NCBI GenBank assembly: GCA_023515745.1
Contig: JALECJ010000257.1
Span: 1,614,687 to 1,678,686, forward strand
Length of the DNA stretch: 64,000 nt
Direction of reading: 5' to 3'
DNA from: Amoeboaphelidium protococcarum
Lineage: Eukaryota > Aphelidiomycota > Aphelidea
Shown piece after piece: positions 14,902 through 26,556 of the stretch. The stretch's first letter is position 1; the number at the start of each line of letters is the position of its first letter. The translations under genes were made by a program, and so were the position numbers. The notes under the pieces are model-generated. The model searched no databases and had not been told where the DNA came from. It saw nothing but the letters and a program-made list of their open reading frames with translations.

Positions 14902-15310
14902 CGTTTCAAAAAGTGGTTAAAGCGAAGCTGGAAAAGGGAGAAGAGAATTTGTTGAGTTGCAAGTCGATCTACAGCACAGTAGTTTGCAAAAATGTTGAAT
15001 GGGAACCATTTTTAAAACAAAGATATCGCCAAGATTACAAGGGCAAATATTAAAACGAGTATGATTCTATGTTAAATGCAGTGATGACAATATTAGATTG
15101 TTGATTGACCGTGCACTTTAAAGGCATTCAATCAAAGGTGGTCGAATCTTCAGCGTTATAGCGCGTGCTCTGATTGGAGAAGGATAATTGGTTACACAAG
15201 ATCTAGCCCGGAAAAGGGCTCATTTGATAAATGAAATGCCCACAAACTCTATTCCACTGAAGTCTTAAAAGCTTGTAAATAATAGGCACTTTTGATTATC
15301 ACTTTTGAAT
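14902..15310. promoter_or_regulatory. Divergent intergenic region between EXO70 and the BAR-SH3 gene
   Basis: 409 bp without a convincing gene. A perfect short inverted repeat, AGCCC-GGAAAA-GGGCT, lies at about 15207-15222 and could form a small hairpin. A plus-strand frame at 14871-15105 overlaps the EXO70 start and has no family features. Should contain both promoters. Confidence 0.3.
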
Positions 15311-16633
15311 ATGGCTCAGTCTTGGAATAGATTCAAACAGGCAACGCGCGAAACATTGTCAAACAATTCAAAGGATTAGAAAACTGATATTCCTTCTGAT
15401 ATCAATGGACTGCTATTGAAGGCAGAGTCAACATCTACCCTGCTGAAAGATTGTATTCAAAAGGCAGCGACGCATTTTAATGGCGGCACGTATCATCATT
15501 AGTATGAGAGTAGTCAGATAAGTGGTTCATCCGCACAGTCAGCCGGGAAAGTGCGCGTAAAACATGCTGATGATCTATCCAGAAGCCAAACGCTCTATGT
15601 TTTAGCGGAGGCTATGGATAATTTGTCATCATCGTATCCTCATGATGAATTTACAAAACAGTACTTTGGGAGTGTTAACAAGGTCCTTTGCTTGATGGCA
15701 CGTAAATAAGCTGAACTCAATGATAAAGCGTACGAATGTTTTATCTAACCAAAGTAGCTGATGCTAAAGGAGAACATCTAAGGCGCGGACGATCATTATG
15801 AAAAGTTGAAACAACGCCGACTAGATCTTGATGCGAAAAAATTCAAACTTAAGCAGGAAGTGAAATCAGCTAATGGAGATGCAAAGATTAAAAAGTATGA
15901 AACTGAGGTGCAGTTGGCTTAAGGAAAGTTTGATTCTAGTGCTAATGCTATTCGCGAGTTGCTAGTGCCTTTGTCTAATGATGCAGACACGTCGGCAATG
16001 CGTAGAGTGGAGACTGCTCAGACATTGAAAGCTATGCTCCACTTTTATCGCGAATGTGCAGAGCTAATGGAGTAATTAGATTAAGGACTGGATTTGGATG
16101 GGATAATAGCAGGTCATCTGACGGCACCTCAATCTAATAACTATAATGTTGACAAGTTGACTCAGTCCATGAATAGCTCCGTGATCAATCAATCCACCCC
16201 ACAGTCACCAATGTCTACTCAAAGTCATGGCAGAAGCCACATGACTCAACATGCATTCACGTATCTCCCAGCTCAGAATACCACTTCTGCTTCATCTAGT
16301 CGCCCTCATTCCCCGTCAGTGAATCCTCATCCATCTGCCCCACCTCTGGATCATGCGCGACTTTCACAGTAAAATATTCCTCCAGTGTTGAAACCAAAGC
16401 CTCAACTCCCTGTGCCGCCCGTTCTGAAAAAGAATTTCAAAATGTTCAAGGCCGTTTTCAATTTTGACGCGGAACAAGACGGCGATCTCAACTTTGTCGT
16501 AGGTGACGTGATTCGCGTGTCTGTGGACAATGGCACTCCACTTGATCCATCAGCTGCCGCCTGGTGGAAGGGCACGAATCTCAGCTCTGGATTATCTGGC
16601 AATTTTCCATCTAATTTTGTGAAAGAGATTTGA
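15311..16633 (+). CDS. N-BAR plus SH3 protein, endophilin-like
   Basis: 440 residues. The start MAQSWNRFKQATRETL is an amphipathic helix followed by a BAR-type helical bundle (about residues 10-260; EKLKQRRLDLDAKKFKLKQEV, ALKAMLHFYRECAELMEQLDQ). A Ser/Thr/Pro/Gln linker (about 265-370; PVPPVLKK) leads to a C-terminal SH3 domain: FKAVFNFDAEQDGDLNF, then AAWWKGTNLSSG, then SGNFPSNFV. This order is that of endophilin and fungal BAR-SH3 proteins that curve membranes and recruit dynamin/synaptojanin-type partners at endocytic necks. Together with the YSC84-like and NPF-repeat proteins it outlines endocytic machinery in this window. Confidence 0.9.
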
Positions 16634-16843
16634 TAATTTTATAAATAAATTAATGTTGCAATTATATTTATGATTACAGTATAGCCTAAATATCACTTGT
16701 TGTTATCGTAGCGATTCTACAGAATAATCGTTTCAATCACTTGACAGGCAGGCACATGTTGCTTGCTCTTCCTTTTTGTCTTGATCATCATCACTCCAAC
16801 CGACGTTAGTTAATCAACAACAAATCAATAAATATTTGTAGTG

Positions 16844-17959
16844 ATGCCTCCCAGTCGGAGACGCTAGTAGTATCGGTAGATGAATGATTCTGCTAATGAC
16901 AATGATGAACAAGCGGAGAATAATTAAGAGCTGCCTGAGTAATAGTATCAAGCTGAATTTACTTTTGTCTTTGATACGCACCCTGCATTCTAGTAGCAAC
17001 TGATATCGTAGTAATAGTAGCAGCAATAAGGATTGGGCTCAATTACAAGAGATGGACCTGTGACAAGAGCGATGGCCCGTAGGATGTTGGAGAATCCATT
17101 GAACGCTGATAATCGCTAAGGTGATGATCAAATACATCAGATGACATTTGAGCTAGTTATGCGCCCAAATGAAACTGTCCAGGTTGATATTCCTTCAGCT
17201 AATTCTCAGCGGTAGACTCGGCGTCATCCGTAACAGCGTCAATTATAATAGAATAATTTTGGTACTAGGCAAGACATTGGGATACAATTTGCTAATCGGC
17301 GCACCGTCGTGCATCAGGACGGTGATATCATGAACTAAGGAAATGCGGATAATCCGTTCACTTTTGCTGATGTCATGAACGGTCTAATGCATCACGGCGG
17401 ATTTACAGAGATGCTTTTACGCCATTTGTTTTAGAATGCTATTAATGATTTTGGTCAGTAAGGTCAACCACCTGCCTCAAAAGATGCAGTAGATGGATTG
17501 AAAGTGGTCGACAAGGTATGTCAATCAGTATTGGAGACTGATCCCAAGTGCGCGATTTGCTTGGAAGAGTTTCCATCTGATCGTGTCACTGATAAATAAC
17601 AAAATCAGTATGCTACCGCTAATCAGCCCAGTGAAGACACGATGTGTATTCGCGAGATGCCATGTCATCATATTTATCACCAGGACTGTATCGTTCATTG
17701 GTTAGAGAGAAGCAACTATTGTCCCAAGTGTCGTTATGAATTGATGACTGATAATGAAGACTACAATGTAGGCGTGGGTGCACGCATGAAGAAGCGCGAT
17801 GAAGAGTTGCTTATCAAGGCGCAGTAATCAGCTGTCAATCATACGGAAGAGGTGTTATAACCGCTGCCTTCTGCTTCCTCAAGATCATCAAGCTAAAAGA
17901 GGAAAACCACAACAACCGACTCTCAGACCAGATCTCTCCGACCTCGTCGCAAGAAATGA
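16844..17959 (+). CDS. RING-H2 E3 ubiquitin ligase, RNF115/126-like
   Basis: 371 residues. N-terminal two thirds are Gln/Asn-rich and disordered, including a run of seven Gln spelled with mixed TAG, TAA, CAG and CAA codons near residue 55. The RING-H2 domain sits near residues 235-310: C-A-I-C, a 25-residue acidic insert, [23 protein letters not shown], i.e. the full C3H2C3 zinc ligands. In RNF126-like proteins this domain recruits E2s for quality-control ubiquitylation. The sequence CPKCRYEL and the position of the domain support that subgroup, but no N-terminal zinc finger is visible. Basic C-terminus (KRKTTTTD). Confidence 0.85.
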
Positions 17960-18363
17960 TATTATTTGTTATGTATATTTATGTAGCGATCTATACAATA
18001 TTACTTCTTCTTCATTGCTCGATACGTCTTGAAACGTGAGTACTAAGATACGCCTTATCTCAACTAACAGTCTCTTCATCGATGTAAAAGCCAATTGTTT
18101 CAACTGCTCTCGACGTTTCACAATCGCCTCCCATTGTTGTTTTTGGTTGGTTTCGTTGGATCGCGCAGACAAACAATAATCGTTTCGCATCTGGAGCCAG
18201 TGCTTTGCTGGTGTAAAAAACAAACAATTACGTCGCAAGTGGGCTTATCTCTCATATCTAATACTTTATACAGCGATAAGTCGGCTTTGAAATATAGTAT
18301 TAAAGGTGTCTTTAAAGTATCTGAATTTTCTTGTGATACATTGAGCATAATATGGATCATATA
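17960..18363. other. Intergenic region between two plus-strand genes
   Basis: 404 bp holding the 3' end of the RING gene and the promoter of the kinase gene. Frames on both strands stay open because only TGA stops exist, but none shows a domain, start context or composition that I trust. No RNA gene seen. Confidence 0.3.
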
Positions 18364-20760
18364 ATGGAAGTTGAGTAATAACAATAACAAGTTCAGAGTG
18401 AAATTGTCAGCGCTGTCACTCAAGATATCCGTCATAATTAGATTTCCCATTTGCATGAACCGAAGAATATGATATCTAGAGAGAGTTTTGGCTAGGAGAG
18501 TGGTAACAGTAATAACATGCTCATTCAGGACGATATCCATGATAAGCCAAAGCACAAGAAGAGCTTTCTCTAAAAGGTGTTTCCGTTCTACCGAGGATCC
18601 AATCCGTTGGATTTCAGTCAAAGTAAAACGGCCAGTCATCACGACGGCGTTTTACACGGTCAAGATTCGCAATTTGATTACTCTAGTGTTCGTCATAAGG
18701 CTAGTGCTCATCTCCAAGTTACTGGCTAGGAGGGGTAGCAGTAACAGTAGTCTGCAAGTAGAATTCAGAAGCTTCCGTTTCACCAGGCCGATGTTGATGA
18801 TCATGTGGAGATTATCAGTCCTCGTATCAGGCCATTCTCTGTTGCTCTGAGCAAGAATGGCTACAACAATAATCATGGTAATAGTAAGGTGTAGCCATAG
18901 TTGAAGCCTTAAATCAGTGCAGATAGTATGGATTTGGACGCTGGTCCAGATGATATCAAACTGGCAGCGGTCAAGTCAAAGAAACCGGCTCTACTCAAGG
19001 AGGTCTCCTAGCCAGCTATGCTTGAATCCACTGCGAATGTCCAATCTGATCTGGAATATGAAAAGGCAAAGCTTGACAAGTCTCCAGTGGTGTCTGCGTC
19101 AGCATCTCCAGTGATGAGGTTGCAGAATAAAGGTTCCTCTCCGTCATTAAGTCCAAAAGCTGTAGCTAAAGACAGGCCACCCGTTTCTTCTGGTAAAGAT
19201 ATATTTTAGAGAGGAGATAGCCCGCTTTTCATTCAGAAATCAACTAATTACAACAATCAAATTCATGGTAATGGCTCTAGCGGTCATGGATAGTAAGGCT
19301 CGATGCAATAGCAGAGCAACTAGCATCTAAGTCCACTGTCTGCTCTTAAGGCGTAAACTACAGCAGGCACTTAGTCATCCGTTGGTTCATGCGGTTCACC
19401 AGAGACTATGGCTGAGAAGATTTTGAGTTAATACAAGTTTCTGAAATCTTTCACCAATAGATATACGGTTGGCGACATTTTGGGTGAAGGTGGGTTTGGA
19501 TTTGTGGTGTCAGCTCTGCCTAATCTTTAATGTGTTCCTGAAGAAATGCAATCATCTGTCAAAGAAGTGGCTGTTAAGTTCATCATAAAGGACAAGATTC
19601 CGATAAGATCTTATGTGTATGACCCGCTGCTATAGACGTCTGTTCCTTTTGAACTTTTCGTGCTGAGGAGAATTGATCATCCGAATATTATAAAGTTGGT
19701 GGATTGGTTTGAAGATGCTGCATTCTATTATCTCGTCACTGAAATGCATGGCTCCGAGTGGGTGGCTGGTAGAAAGGTGACCAAGGCTAATAGCAAGTCT
19801 TACATCAAGAAGTACAAGGAGAAGCAGCATAGTGGCTACATGTCTGATGATAGCTCTGCCAGTAGAAAGTCTGAGAGAAGAGCCTCAATGGACTTGTTTG
19901 AATGCATTGATGTTCATTAACGATTCAGTGAAGATCTTGCTAAAAAGGTTTTTAAACAAGTGGCGGATGCGATCTACTACCTGCATCATGATCTGCGGAT
20001 AGTTCATCGTGACATTAAGGATGAAAATCTTGTAATCGATGCAGAGTATAATGTGAAGTTGATTGATTTTGGTGCTGCCGCTTTTATACCACAGGATGTC
20101 AGCAGATGGTTTAACACATTTCATGGTACGCCTCAGTACTGTGCGCCAGAGATTATAAAAGGTTAGAAATACCGAGGACCTGAGGCTGAAATCTGGGCTT
20201 TGGGTGTGTTGATGTACACTATGCTGTTTGGTGAGAATCCATTTAATGATCCCAAGAATGCCATTGATGAGCATATGAGTGTACGGTAACTTGCGCTGGG
20301 TTGTGGCAAGCCTGTTTTTATAAACTAACAGTGTTTAATTGATCCTAGGCAGATGCATCAGAGAAGATATGTTCCATCTCCTCTAAATCCAAAGCATGAT
20401 GGCATTCGTAATCTGTCCAATACTAGTTCATAACGAAGCATGAGTCCAAGTTTGGGACACTCCCCCTTTTTCAAATCTACCAATCTTGCAGCTGGTGCTC
20501 ATCTGTCTAACAAGAGTGAGATGGCCAATTTATCAATGTAGTAAATGCACTTGGATGAAATGCATTATCGAAGCAAATCACCGTCACTCTCTTTGAAATA
20601 GAGCAAAGATGAGATTAGATTATCAAGAGTTTGTGTGGATCTTCTAGATGGAATGTTATGTAGAAATCCTAGGAACCGATTAACTATCGAGCAAATTGTC
20701 AGACATCCATGGTTCATTGACAATATAGAAGGTGTCATTATGGAAGAAGATGACAGCTGA
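18364..20760 (+). CDS. Ser/Thr protein kinase with PASK-like kinase domain
   Basis: 798 residues. The first 350 are Ser/Gln/Asn-rich and disordered; I see no PAS domain there. The kinase domain starts near residue 363: YTVGDILGEGGFGFV (Gly loop), VAVKFIIKD (VAIK Lys), VHRDIKDEN (catalytic loop), LIDFGAA (DFG) and HGTPQYCAPEI (activation-loop APE). The pieces VPFELFVLRRIDHPNI, DLFECIDVH and KYRGPEAEIWALG are typical of the fungal PAS-kinase/CAMK-like group. A 90-residue disordered insert interrupts the C-lobe between ENPFNDPKNA and DLLDGMLCRNP. PAS kinases link nutrient state to glycogen and carbon use, but without PAS the role here is open. A DFG and HRD both intact argue for activity. Confidence 0.85.
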
Positions 20761-20929
20761 TAATAAAAACTTTGCATGGATTATGTTCATGCATTTGTAA
20801 ATGTAAAATTAGTAAAATTAACAGTTTGATGAATGTCTGATTGACAATATAGTATTGATTGATCAAATTGAAAAAGTAACTTTATCCTACCACATGACTA
20901 TACATGTAGGATTTCAACTGTTCCCTATC

Positions 20930-22027
20930 TCATTCCTTCTTGTTCAGTCTCTCGGCCTTTCGCAGTGCTCTCTTCCTGATGGACACCTGCATGGAGTAAG
21001 TCTAATTAACAAGAATCCACTACGGAACCATATTAAACAACTTGGCCATTACATTATGTGCAAAGTATGGTGTCACGTCATAAGACGTGCCAACTCTTGA
21101 TAAGGCGCTTGAGACGTACGACTTGGCGGTGGGAATCATCATACTTGGACGCGATATCTTGCTCATATTGGACACCACAAAGTAAGTATTATGATGCTCA
21201 ACATGGATTCCATACTGCTTCACCTCCTACGCAAGAGCGACAGAGAACGTCTTCAGGAACGATTTAGTAGCACTATAAGTTTGCAGATATGCAGTTGGTA
21301 TTAAACCTGCAAATGAGCCAATATTCAGAATCAGAGCATTCTTAACCTATTTTGCCTGGCTACGTTAAATCATCCCGTTCAAGACACTTTTAGTGATGCG
21401 CAGAGTAGCATCGCAGTTCACGCGCAAGATATTATCAATCACACTCTGTTCCTCTTCAGCGAACGGTGTGGGGATACCATGGTTCATAGCCACATTATTG
21501 ACCAGGACAGTGATTTTATACTTTGCAGACAGCTGATCCAATGATTTCCAATTCTTCTCAGTGATCTTGGAAAAGTCAATTGCTTCAGTGACAACTTCTG
21601 CGGATGGACTCGCGCGCTTAATCTCCTCTGCGACGGCGTCCAACTTGCTATGCGTACGAGACACCAGAATGATGTTCAGTCCTCTCTTTGCCAACTGCAG
21701 AGCATACTCCTTGCCTATACCATCTGTAGAGCCAGTAATTACTACACCATTATACAAAATTAACTTTGAATACTCGTGGTAAAACTATAACTAAAAAACA
21801 TAACTTACATGCGTAATGATCAGCTCCACCATACTTGGCCTTGACATTCACACCGGACGCGACAAAGACGTCGTAAACGGCCACGAGGAGACTCAACAGT
21901 AACTTTACCGCGAATAAGAAACCAATACCGGTAAGAGCATAGATTAAATGTGCATTTTCTACACTAAAACTTTGTAGTATTTACGAAAGTAAAAAATGAA
22001 GAACTTACTATGAACAAAGTCATTCAT
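20930..22027 (-). CDS. IFA38: Very-long-chain 3-ketoacyl-CoA reductase (HSD17B12/Ybr159w family)
   Basis: Three exons (22027-22009, 21958-21809, 21741-20930) with introns of 50 and 67 nt, both GTAAGT...GTGTAG, give 326 residues. A transmembrane N-terminus (LIYALTGIGFLF...) is followed by KAKYGG and the NADPH-binding ITGSTDGIGKEYA, the NN motif LVNNVAM and the catalytic pair in YSATK. The C-terminus is basic (KRALRKAERLNKKE), as in ER-resident family members. It catalyses the second step of ER fatty-acid elongation, reducing 3-ketoacyl-CoA. Exon lengths sum to a whole number of codons. The exact 3' splice site of the second intron is chosen on the GTGTAG pattern and restores ADHYAL-ITGSTDG. 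Confidence 0.92.
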
Positions 22028-22139
22028 TTTGGTATAGTTTTACAGTACTTTAATTGTTTGTATGATTGTCCGATTGTTAACAAGAGATGTTAAGTGCCGA
22101 CTGCGCCGAAATCTTTCAAACTTTACGCGTAATTATAGG

Positions 22140-23273
22140 ATGGTCTGGAGATTAAAGCGACTCTTCAGTCAAGATGTTCAGGCATAAAATATCACAGACA
22201 TGGCAATAGATAGATGCAATGGCCTCAATCTGTTAAGCGTTGGTAGCGATGCAACTATAAGTTTATATGAGATCAACCCTAATGAAGATCAGCATCAGCC
22301 CTGCCTCAAGGGCCGTCTATTGAAACCACAGTCACATAAGCATGCCATATCTTCAGTCTGCTGGTACCATCACGATACCGGTCTATTTACTACATCCTCT
22401 ATGGACAAAAGTGTCAAAGTATTTGATACATAGCTCATGCAAGAGTCGTACCAGTTCAAAATAGGAAGTGTGGTGTACGCGCACGATCTGAGTGCAAAGA
22501 ACCTTATAGCGTGCGCCACTTCAGATACTAGATTGAGAATTTGCGACCTCAATTCCGGTGCTTTTGCATAGACTCTGCATGGACATTAGGACGCTATATC
22601 CGCGGTATCATGGCATCCGACCAAAGAGTATATACTTGTCAGCGCGTCGATGGATAAAACAATCAAAGTTTGGGATATTCGACGTGGTGGCGGTGCGAAA
22701 GATTAATGTTTAATGCAGTTTGGTTCAATGTAAGAGTAATAGGATTAATAGTAAAGACTAGTGGCTCATAGTGCTGGTATTAATGGACTTTAGTTTTCTT
22801 CAGATGGAAAGTCTTTGTTGAGCACTGCCATGGACTCTTCGCTTTGCAAATGGAACTTTAAAGCAGATTAGGGTGACACCTCACCAAGTTAATTTAATGA
22901 TTAGCGACTTTTGAATAAGTACTTCACACTGAGACGGACGTCTATCATCAACGATTAAGAGCTGCTGTTTCCGAATGATGATGGTAGTATTTTGGTGATC
23001 AATTTGAACGAAATGCAAGTTTAACAAGTATTAGATGGATGTCATTTCGGACGTGTCAACGTTGCACTGACGCACCCGATAAACTCAAAGGTTCGTATTC
23101 TCGTTAATTTTGAATTAACTGGGTTGTTATCATCAATGGTGCATATGTAGATAATGTACAGTGCAGGTAATGATGGACGAATTGCTGAGTGGACAGCAGT
23201 AAATAGTCAAGAGTCGAATCAGTTGTTGCCTGAGTGGTAAATTCTGGATCCTGGAGATTAATGGAGTGATTGA
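22140..23273 (+). CDS. ERCC8: ERCC8/CSA-like WD40 protein
   Basis: 357 residues after removing a 60-nt intron (23091-23150, donor GTTCGT, acceptor ATATGTAG). WD repeats show the CSA-specific order: LLSVGSDATISLYE, then WYHHDTGLFTTSSMDKSVKVFDT, then GHQDAISAVSWHP, then ILVSASMDKTIKVWDIRRG, then AHSAGINGLQFSSDGKSLL. Human CSA has [23 protein letters not shown] at the matching place. CSA is the substrate receptor of a CUL4-DDB1 ligase in transcription-coupled repair. The intron is stop-free and frame-neutral, so retention would add 20 residues; removing it gives NSK-IMYSAGNDGRIAEW, which restores the last WD repeat. An upstream ATG at about 22087 is out of frame. Confidence 0.9.
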
Positions 23274-23374
23274 TTTAATCTTTCACTTATAGAGACTTTA
23301 CACTCGCTTAAACTTAATTGAAGTTAAATATAGAAGAGCGTGTAAGGTTTACTATTAGTACAGTATATAAAAGT

Positions 23375-24406
23375 TCATTTTAAGCTCATCTCTTTGGCCT
23401 TTTCATAGCTCAGAATCATTATTACTGACACAGGGACACTGCTGTACAATCGTGCCATCAATCCTTTCGTTAGTAAATGCTTCAGACCTTCACTCTGTAC
23501 ATATTGTTTGCACGCTTAATAAAAAGTCTGATGAGAGTCAGAAATTTGCATTCTGGTCTTGATTAGATCAAAGGGATGGGTGAGGACTGTGCTTGAACAT
23601 CCAGCTATCGCGCCCGATACTGCGTTGGTAGCATTAGAGTCAAGAGATGTAGATTCTCGGAGTAGTCTCTTGCTCATTGCGTAGCTGATCCAATAGAATG
23701 CCGAGCCAGATGAATATGTAAAACTGGATAAAAGGGATCCTTTGTAGAACCCAGACAGTCCCTTTAGTCGGTAGATGTCTCGCATTATGGATGAGATGGA
23801 AGTTCGGAGACTGCCTTGATGTATGAAGCGCTACGTTACAACATCCGCAGGTACAACTACAACTTGAGAAGACAGCGAAGACAGAGATCCAGCTGCCAAA
23901 TTGCTTATAATATCTTAGGATAGTCGCGTTGATAAACAGACTCGAAGTAGACCACTCTGCTCCTGCACTGATGACGGATATGCAAAAGTTGACGCGACGG
24001 CATTAGCGCGTGTCTCTCTGCTCACGTACGATTAAACACTTGTTTCAACCCGCTCACGTACCCATTCATACGTGCTATAGTATAGAGCCTGCGATGGAAG
24101 AAGGCCTGCAAGCATTATGCTCATACCCTTAAAAAGTCCGGTGACACCTTACTGTTGAAGAATTACTTGGACGACACTCAGCGAGGTGTTTTAGGAGGAT
24201 TGTGGTAGACGGGCGACGGATTATTATGGCAGAGCTGGGTTGATATTGTTTTACTAAAGTTACATCTAAAGACGAGTCTTCACTACTGTTGAAGGATAGA
24301 CAGCCACGCGCGCAGATGCCAAAAACGCTGAACTATACAAGAAATACTTTGACTTATCCAAGTCTTGCCACTTGATATCTTGCTCGACGCTTGGATTCCT
24401 AGGCAT
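23375..24406 (-). CDS. SLC25A44: Mitochondrial carrier, SLC25A44 type
   Basis: 343 residues, intronless. The start MPRNPSVEQDIKWQDLDKSK matches the EWEHLDKKKF leader of SLC25A44. Three carrier repeats are visible, with signatures YPSTVVKTRLQ, VPADVVTQRF and HPFDLIKTRMQ. SLC25A44 is the mitochondrial branched-chain amino-acid carrier in animals; the VPxDVV motif in repeat 2 is characteristic. Repeat 1 carries an Asn/Gln/Ser insert of about 20 residues after the signature, and a second insert precedes repeat 2. The mitochondrial PDK/BCKDK-type kinase at 45592 would act in the same catabolic area, though the two are not linked here. Confidence 0.9.
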
Positions 24407-24664
24407 ATTGATATTTAGATTTAGCGTTATCGAATAGCTGAATTGAAAAGCTAGTTTATGAATGGAATGCGTTAACTTTCATACCTCCGTACATCAATTG
24501 ACAAGATTGGTGTGATTGCCAGCGAATCAGGTGGGCAGGTAATATGTTTCGGAATGTGACTTGTACTAGGCCGCTATCAGGCCATGTTGTATGTGCTTTC
24601 TAGTCTCTTAAACGCCCTTATTTACAATAACTGGTTATATTTAAAATAATATCAAGCATAATAG

Positions 24665-26320
24665 ATGGGAAACGCGTTGTTCAAGTAAAGCCCTGAGCAG
24701 AAGGATGTGATTGTAACTTTAAGCGGTCAACTTCGAGGTGCATTGGAAATTGATTAACTTGGAGACTTGTCCGTCATCAACAAATTATTTCTGAGTAACA
24801 ATAGACTTGACTTCCTCCCTTAAGAGTTAATACAGTGCTTGGTATTGCGCGAGTTATCATTGTCGTCTAACAGATTCGTGACTATTCCGTATGTGGTGTT
24901 TCAGTTACCACATTTGACTAAACTCTCACTGTCTAACAATCAATTGCGACGTGTCCCGCCAGAGATTTAGTATTTGCAATAACTAAGACTATTAGCTTTG
25001 GCTGGAAATTAAATTGAGGAACTGCCTTAAGAGATTGGTGAGCTCAGTAATTTAATTGCATTAGACTTGCAGCGCAACTAGTTATCCTCACTGCCTGAAT
25101 CTATCGGTAATTTGCGCTCACTGGAAACTCTCGTTGTGTCGTAAAATTAATTAACGCGTTTACCAGACTCTGTAGGCTAATTGATATCGCTATAGATTCT
25201 CAACGTGAGCAAAAATGACCTGGTAACTCTGCCGTCATCATTGAAGTAGTGCTCAGAGCTGTGCGAGCTCATTTGCTTCAAGAACAACATCTAATCTCTG
25301 TCGGCGGATCTGTTTTAACACATGGTAAAGTTGTAGATACTTGATATGCACGCGAACTGCCTTCAAAGCATCCCTGCAAGCATTGGTAACTTGAAAAAAG
25401 TGTGGCGCATCAACTTTGCCATGAATTAAATCGCAGAGTTACCTCAGTCCATTTATCGTCTGCGCTCTCTGCGATGGCTCAACTTGAACGATAACCATCT
25501 TGTAAATATCTCTGGCGACATTGGTCAGCTTTATGAACTAACTAAATTTGGCCTGGTGTAAAATAGGATAACCGAATTGCCATAAGAAATTGGGCTTCTG
25601 GGATCGCTCACTAAGCTGGACATTCGACGTAACTCAATAACTTTATTACCATCGAATATTTTGAGCCTGAATCTAAAGTGCCTAGTGATGGATGATATTC
25701 AATTTGAAGAGAAGGCAACTGGTCTGCTAAATCATCCGTAAACTATCCCTCCGTTGTAAGAGCTTTGTCTTCGTGCACTCTCAGAGTTAGACGGTAACGA
25801 TTTGCATCCAGCCGATAATATTCGCAATGAGAACCATCATAGTAGCGTGTGTCAACTCTGTCTATAGTCGATGTTTGACTACAAGTTGGAACTGGTGGAG
25901 ACGCATTACATCTAATAAACAAGCAGGCATTTCTCAGTCAAGTACGAATTATGCTCCTATAATTGCTTAGATATGTTTAAAAGTTAAAGAGTCTGGGTGC
26001 CCCCTTAGTTGTAATAAGTTAAAAATTATGATGATGAATCTGACTGTGACTAAGCATTATCTGTAAGTCTATCGTCATCTACTCAAAGTTGGCTATAATG
26101 TCCATAAAGAGACACCGCGTCTAATCCTGATGCCCGTTTGAGATTTCAAATCTTAAAAGACGCGATCAGCAGGCACTCTCACTGCCCTTCAGACAAGAGA
26201 CTTTATGCGTGGTAAATGTACATCTAGGCGCGATTTAATCAGAAAATGTGTGCATTTGATGATGAATGGCTCATCGAAGTTGATCATACCTAGACATCCG
26301 ACGATTATCTCTCCGAATGA
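24665..26320 (+). CDS. Leucine-rich-repeat protein with N-myristoylation signal
   Basis: 551 residues. MGNALFKQS at the start fits an N-myristoylation site (Gly2, Ser-like context). About 14 tandem LRRs of the 23-residue Shoc2/PIRL class follow (for example LSLSNNQLRRVPPEIQYLQQ, LDLQRNQLSSLPESIGNL), residues about 30-355. The C-terminal 190 residues are not LRR and contain two Cys pairs (ELCLRALSELDG and SVCQLCLQSM) and a Cys-rich YELCSYNCLDMF, possibly a zinc site. Ras-group LRR proteins scaffold GTPase signalling at membranes, but no partner can be read from sequence. Gln codons within the repeats are often TAA/TAG. Confidence 0.85.
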
Positions 26321-26556
26321 AATAGATGTGAAATAAATGAAATGCAATTCTTATTGTGCGATGAATCGTTAGTGAAAGATCTGATTTGAATCGATCGGGG
26401 ATCCTTGTGCGACTCGGCCACAGAGAATTTCCTTTTTTCAACAGCAACGGTGTGAATTTTCATTCTCAAAAACAGAAATAATATTTATACGCCACTCTTT
26501 TAGCTTAGTCATCGATTATTATACACTTATCTAGCCGTGTTGTGTTTTAAAGAAAG

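Noticed and set aside
14871-15105. Plus-strand ORF over the EXO70 start.
   Set aside because: Overlaps the real EXO70 5' end, with no family features.
15207-15222. Hairpin AGCCC-GGAAAA-GGGCT as a transcription terminator or tRNA arm.
   Set aside because: No T-run follows, the genome is eukaryotic, and no cloverleaf can be built around it.
18118-18642. Minus-strand standard-code ORF of 174 codons.
   Set aside because: It is antisense to the disordered N-terminus of the kinase gene and has no recognisable content.
18623-18655. GTAAAACG...CGTTTTAC with a GGCCAGT piece, resembling an M13 sequencing-primer (vector) sequence.
   Set aside because: The match is partial and rearranged, and it lies inside a continuous kinase reading frame; the short inverted repeat looks like coincidence.
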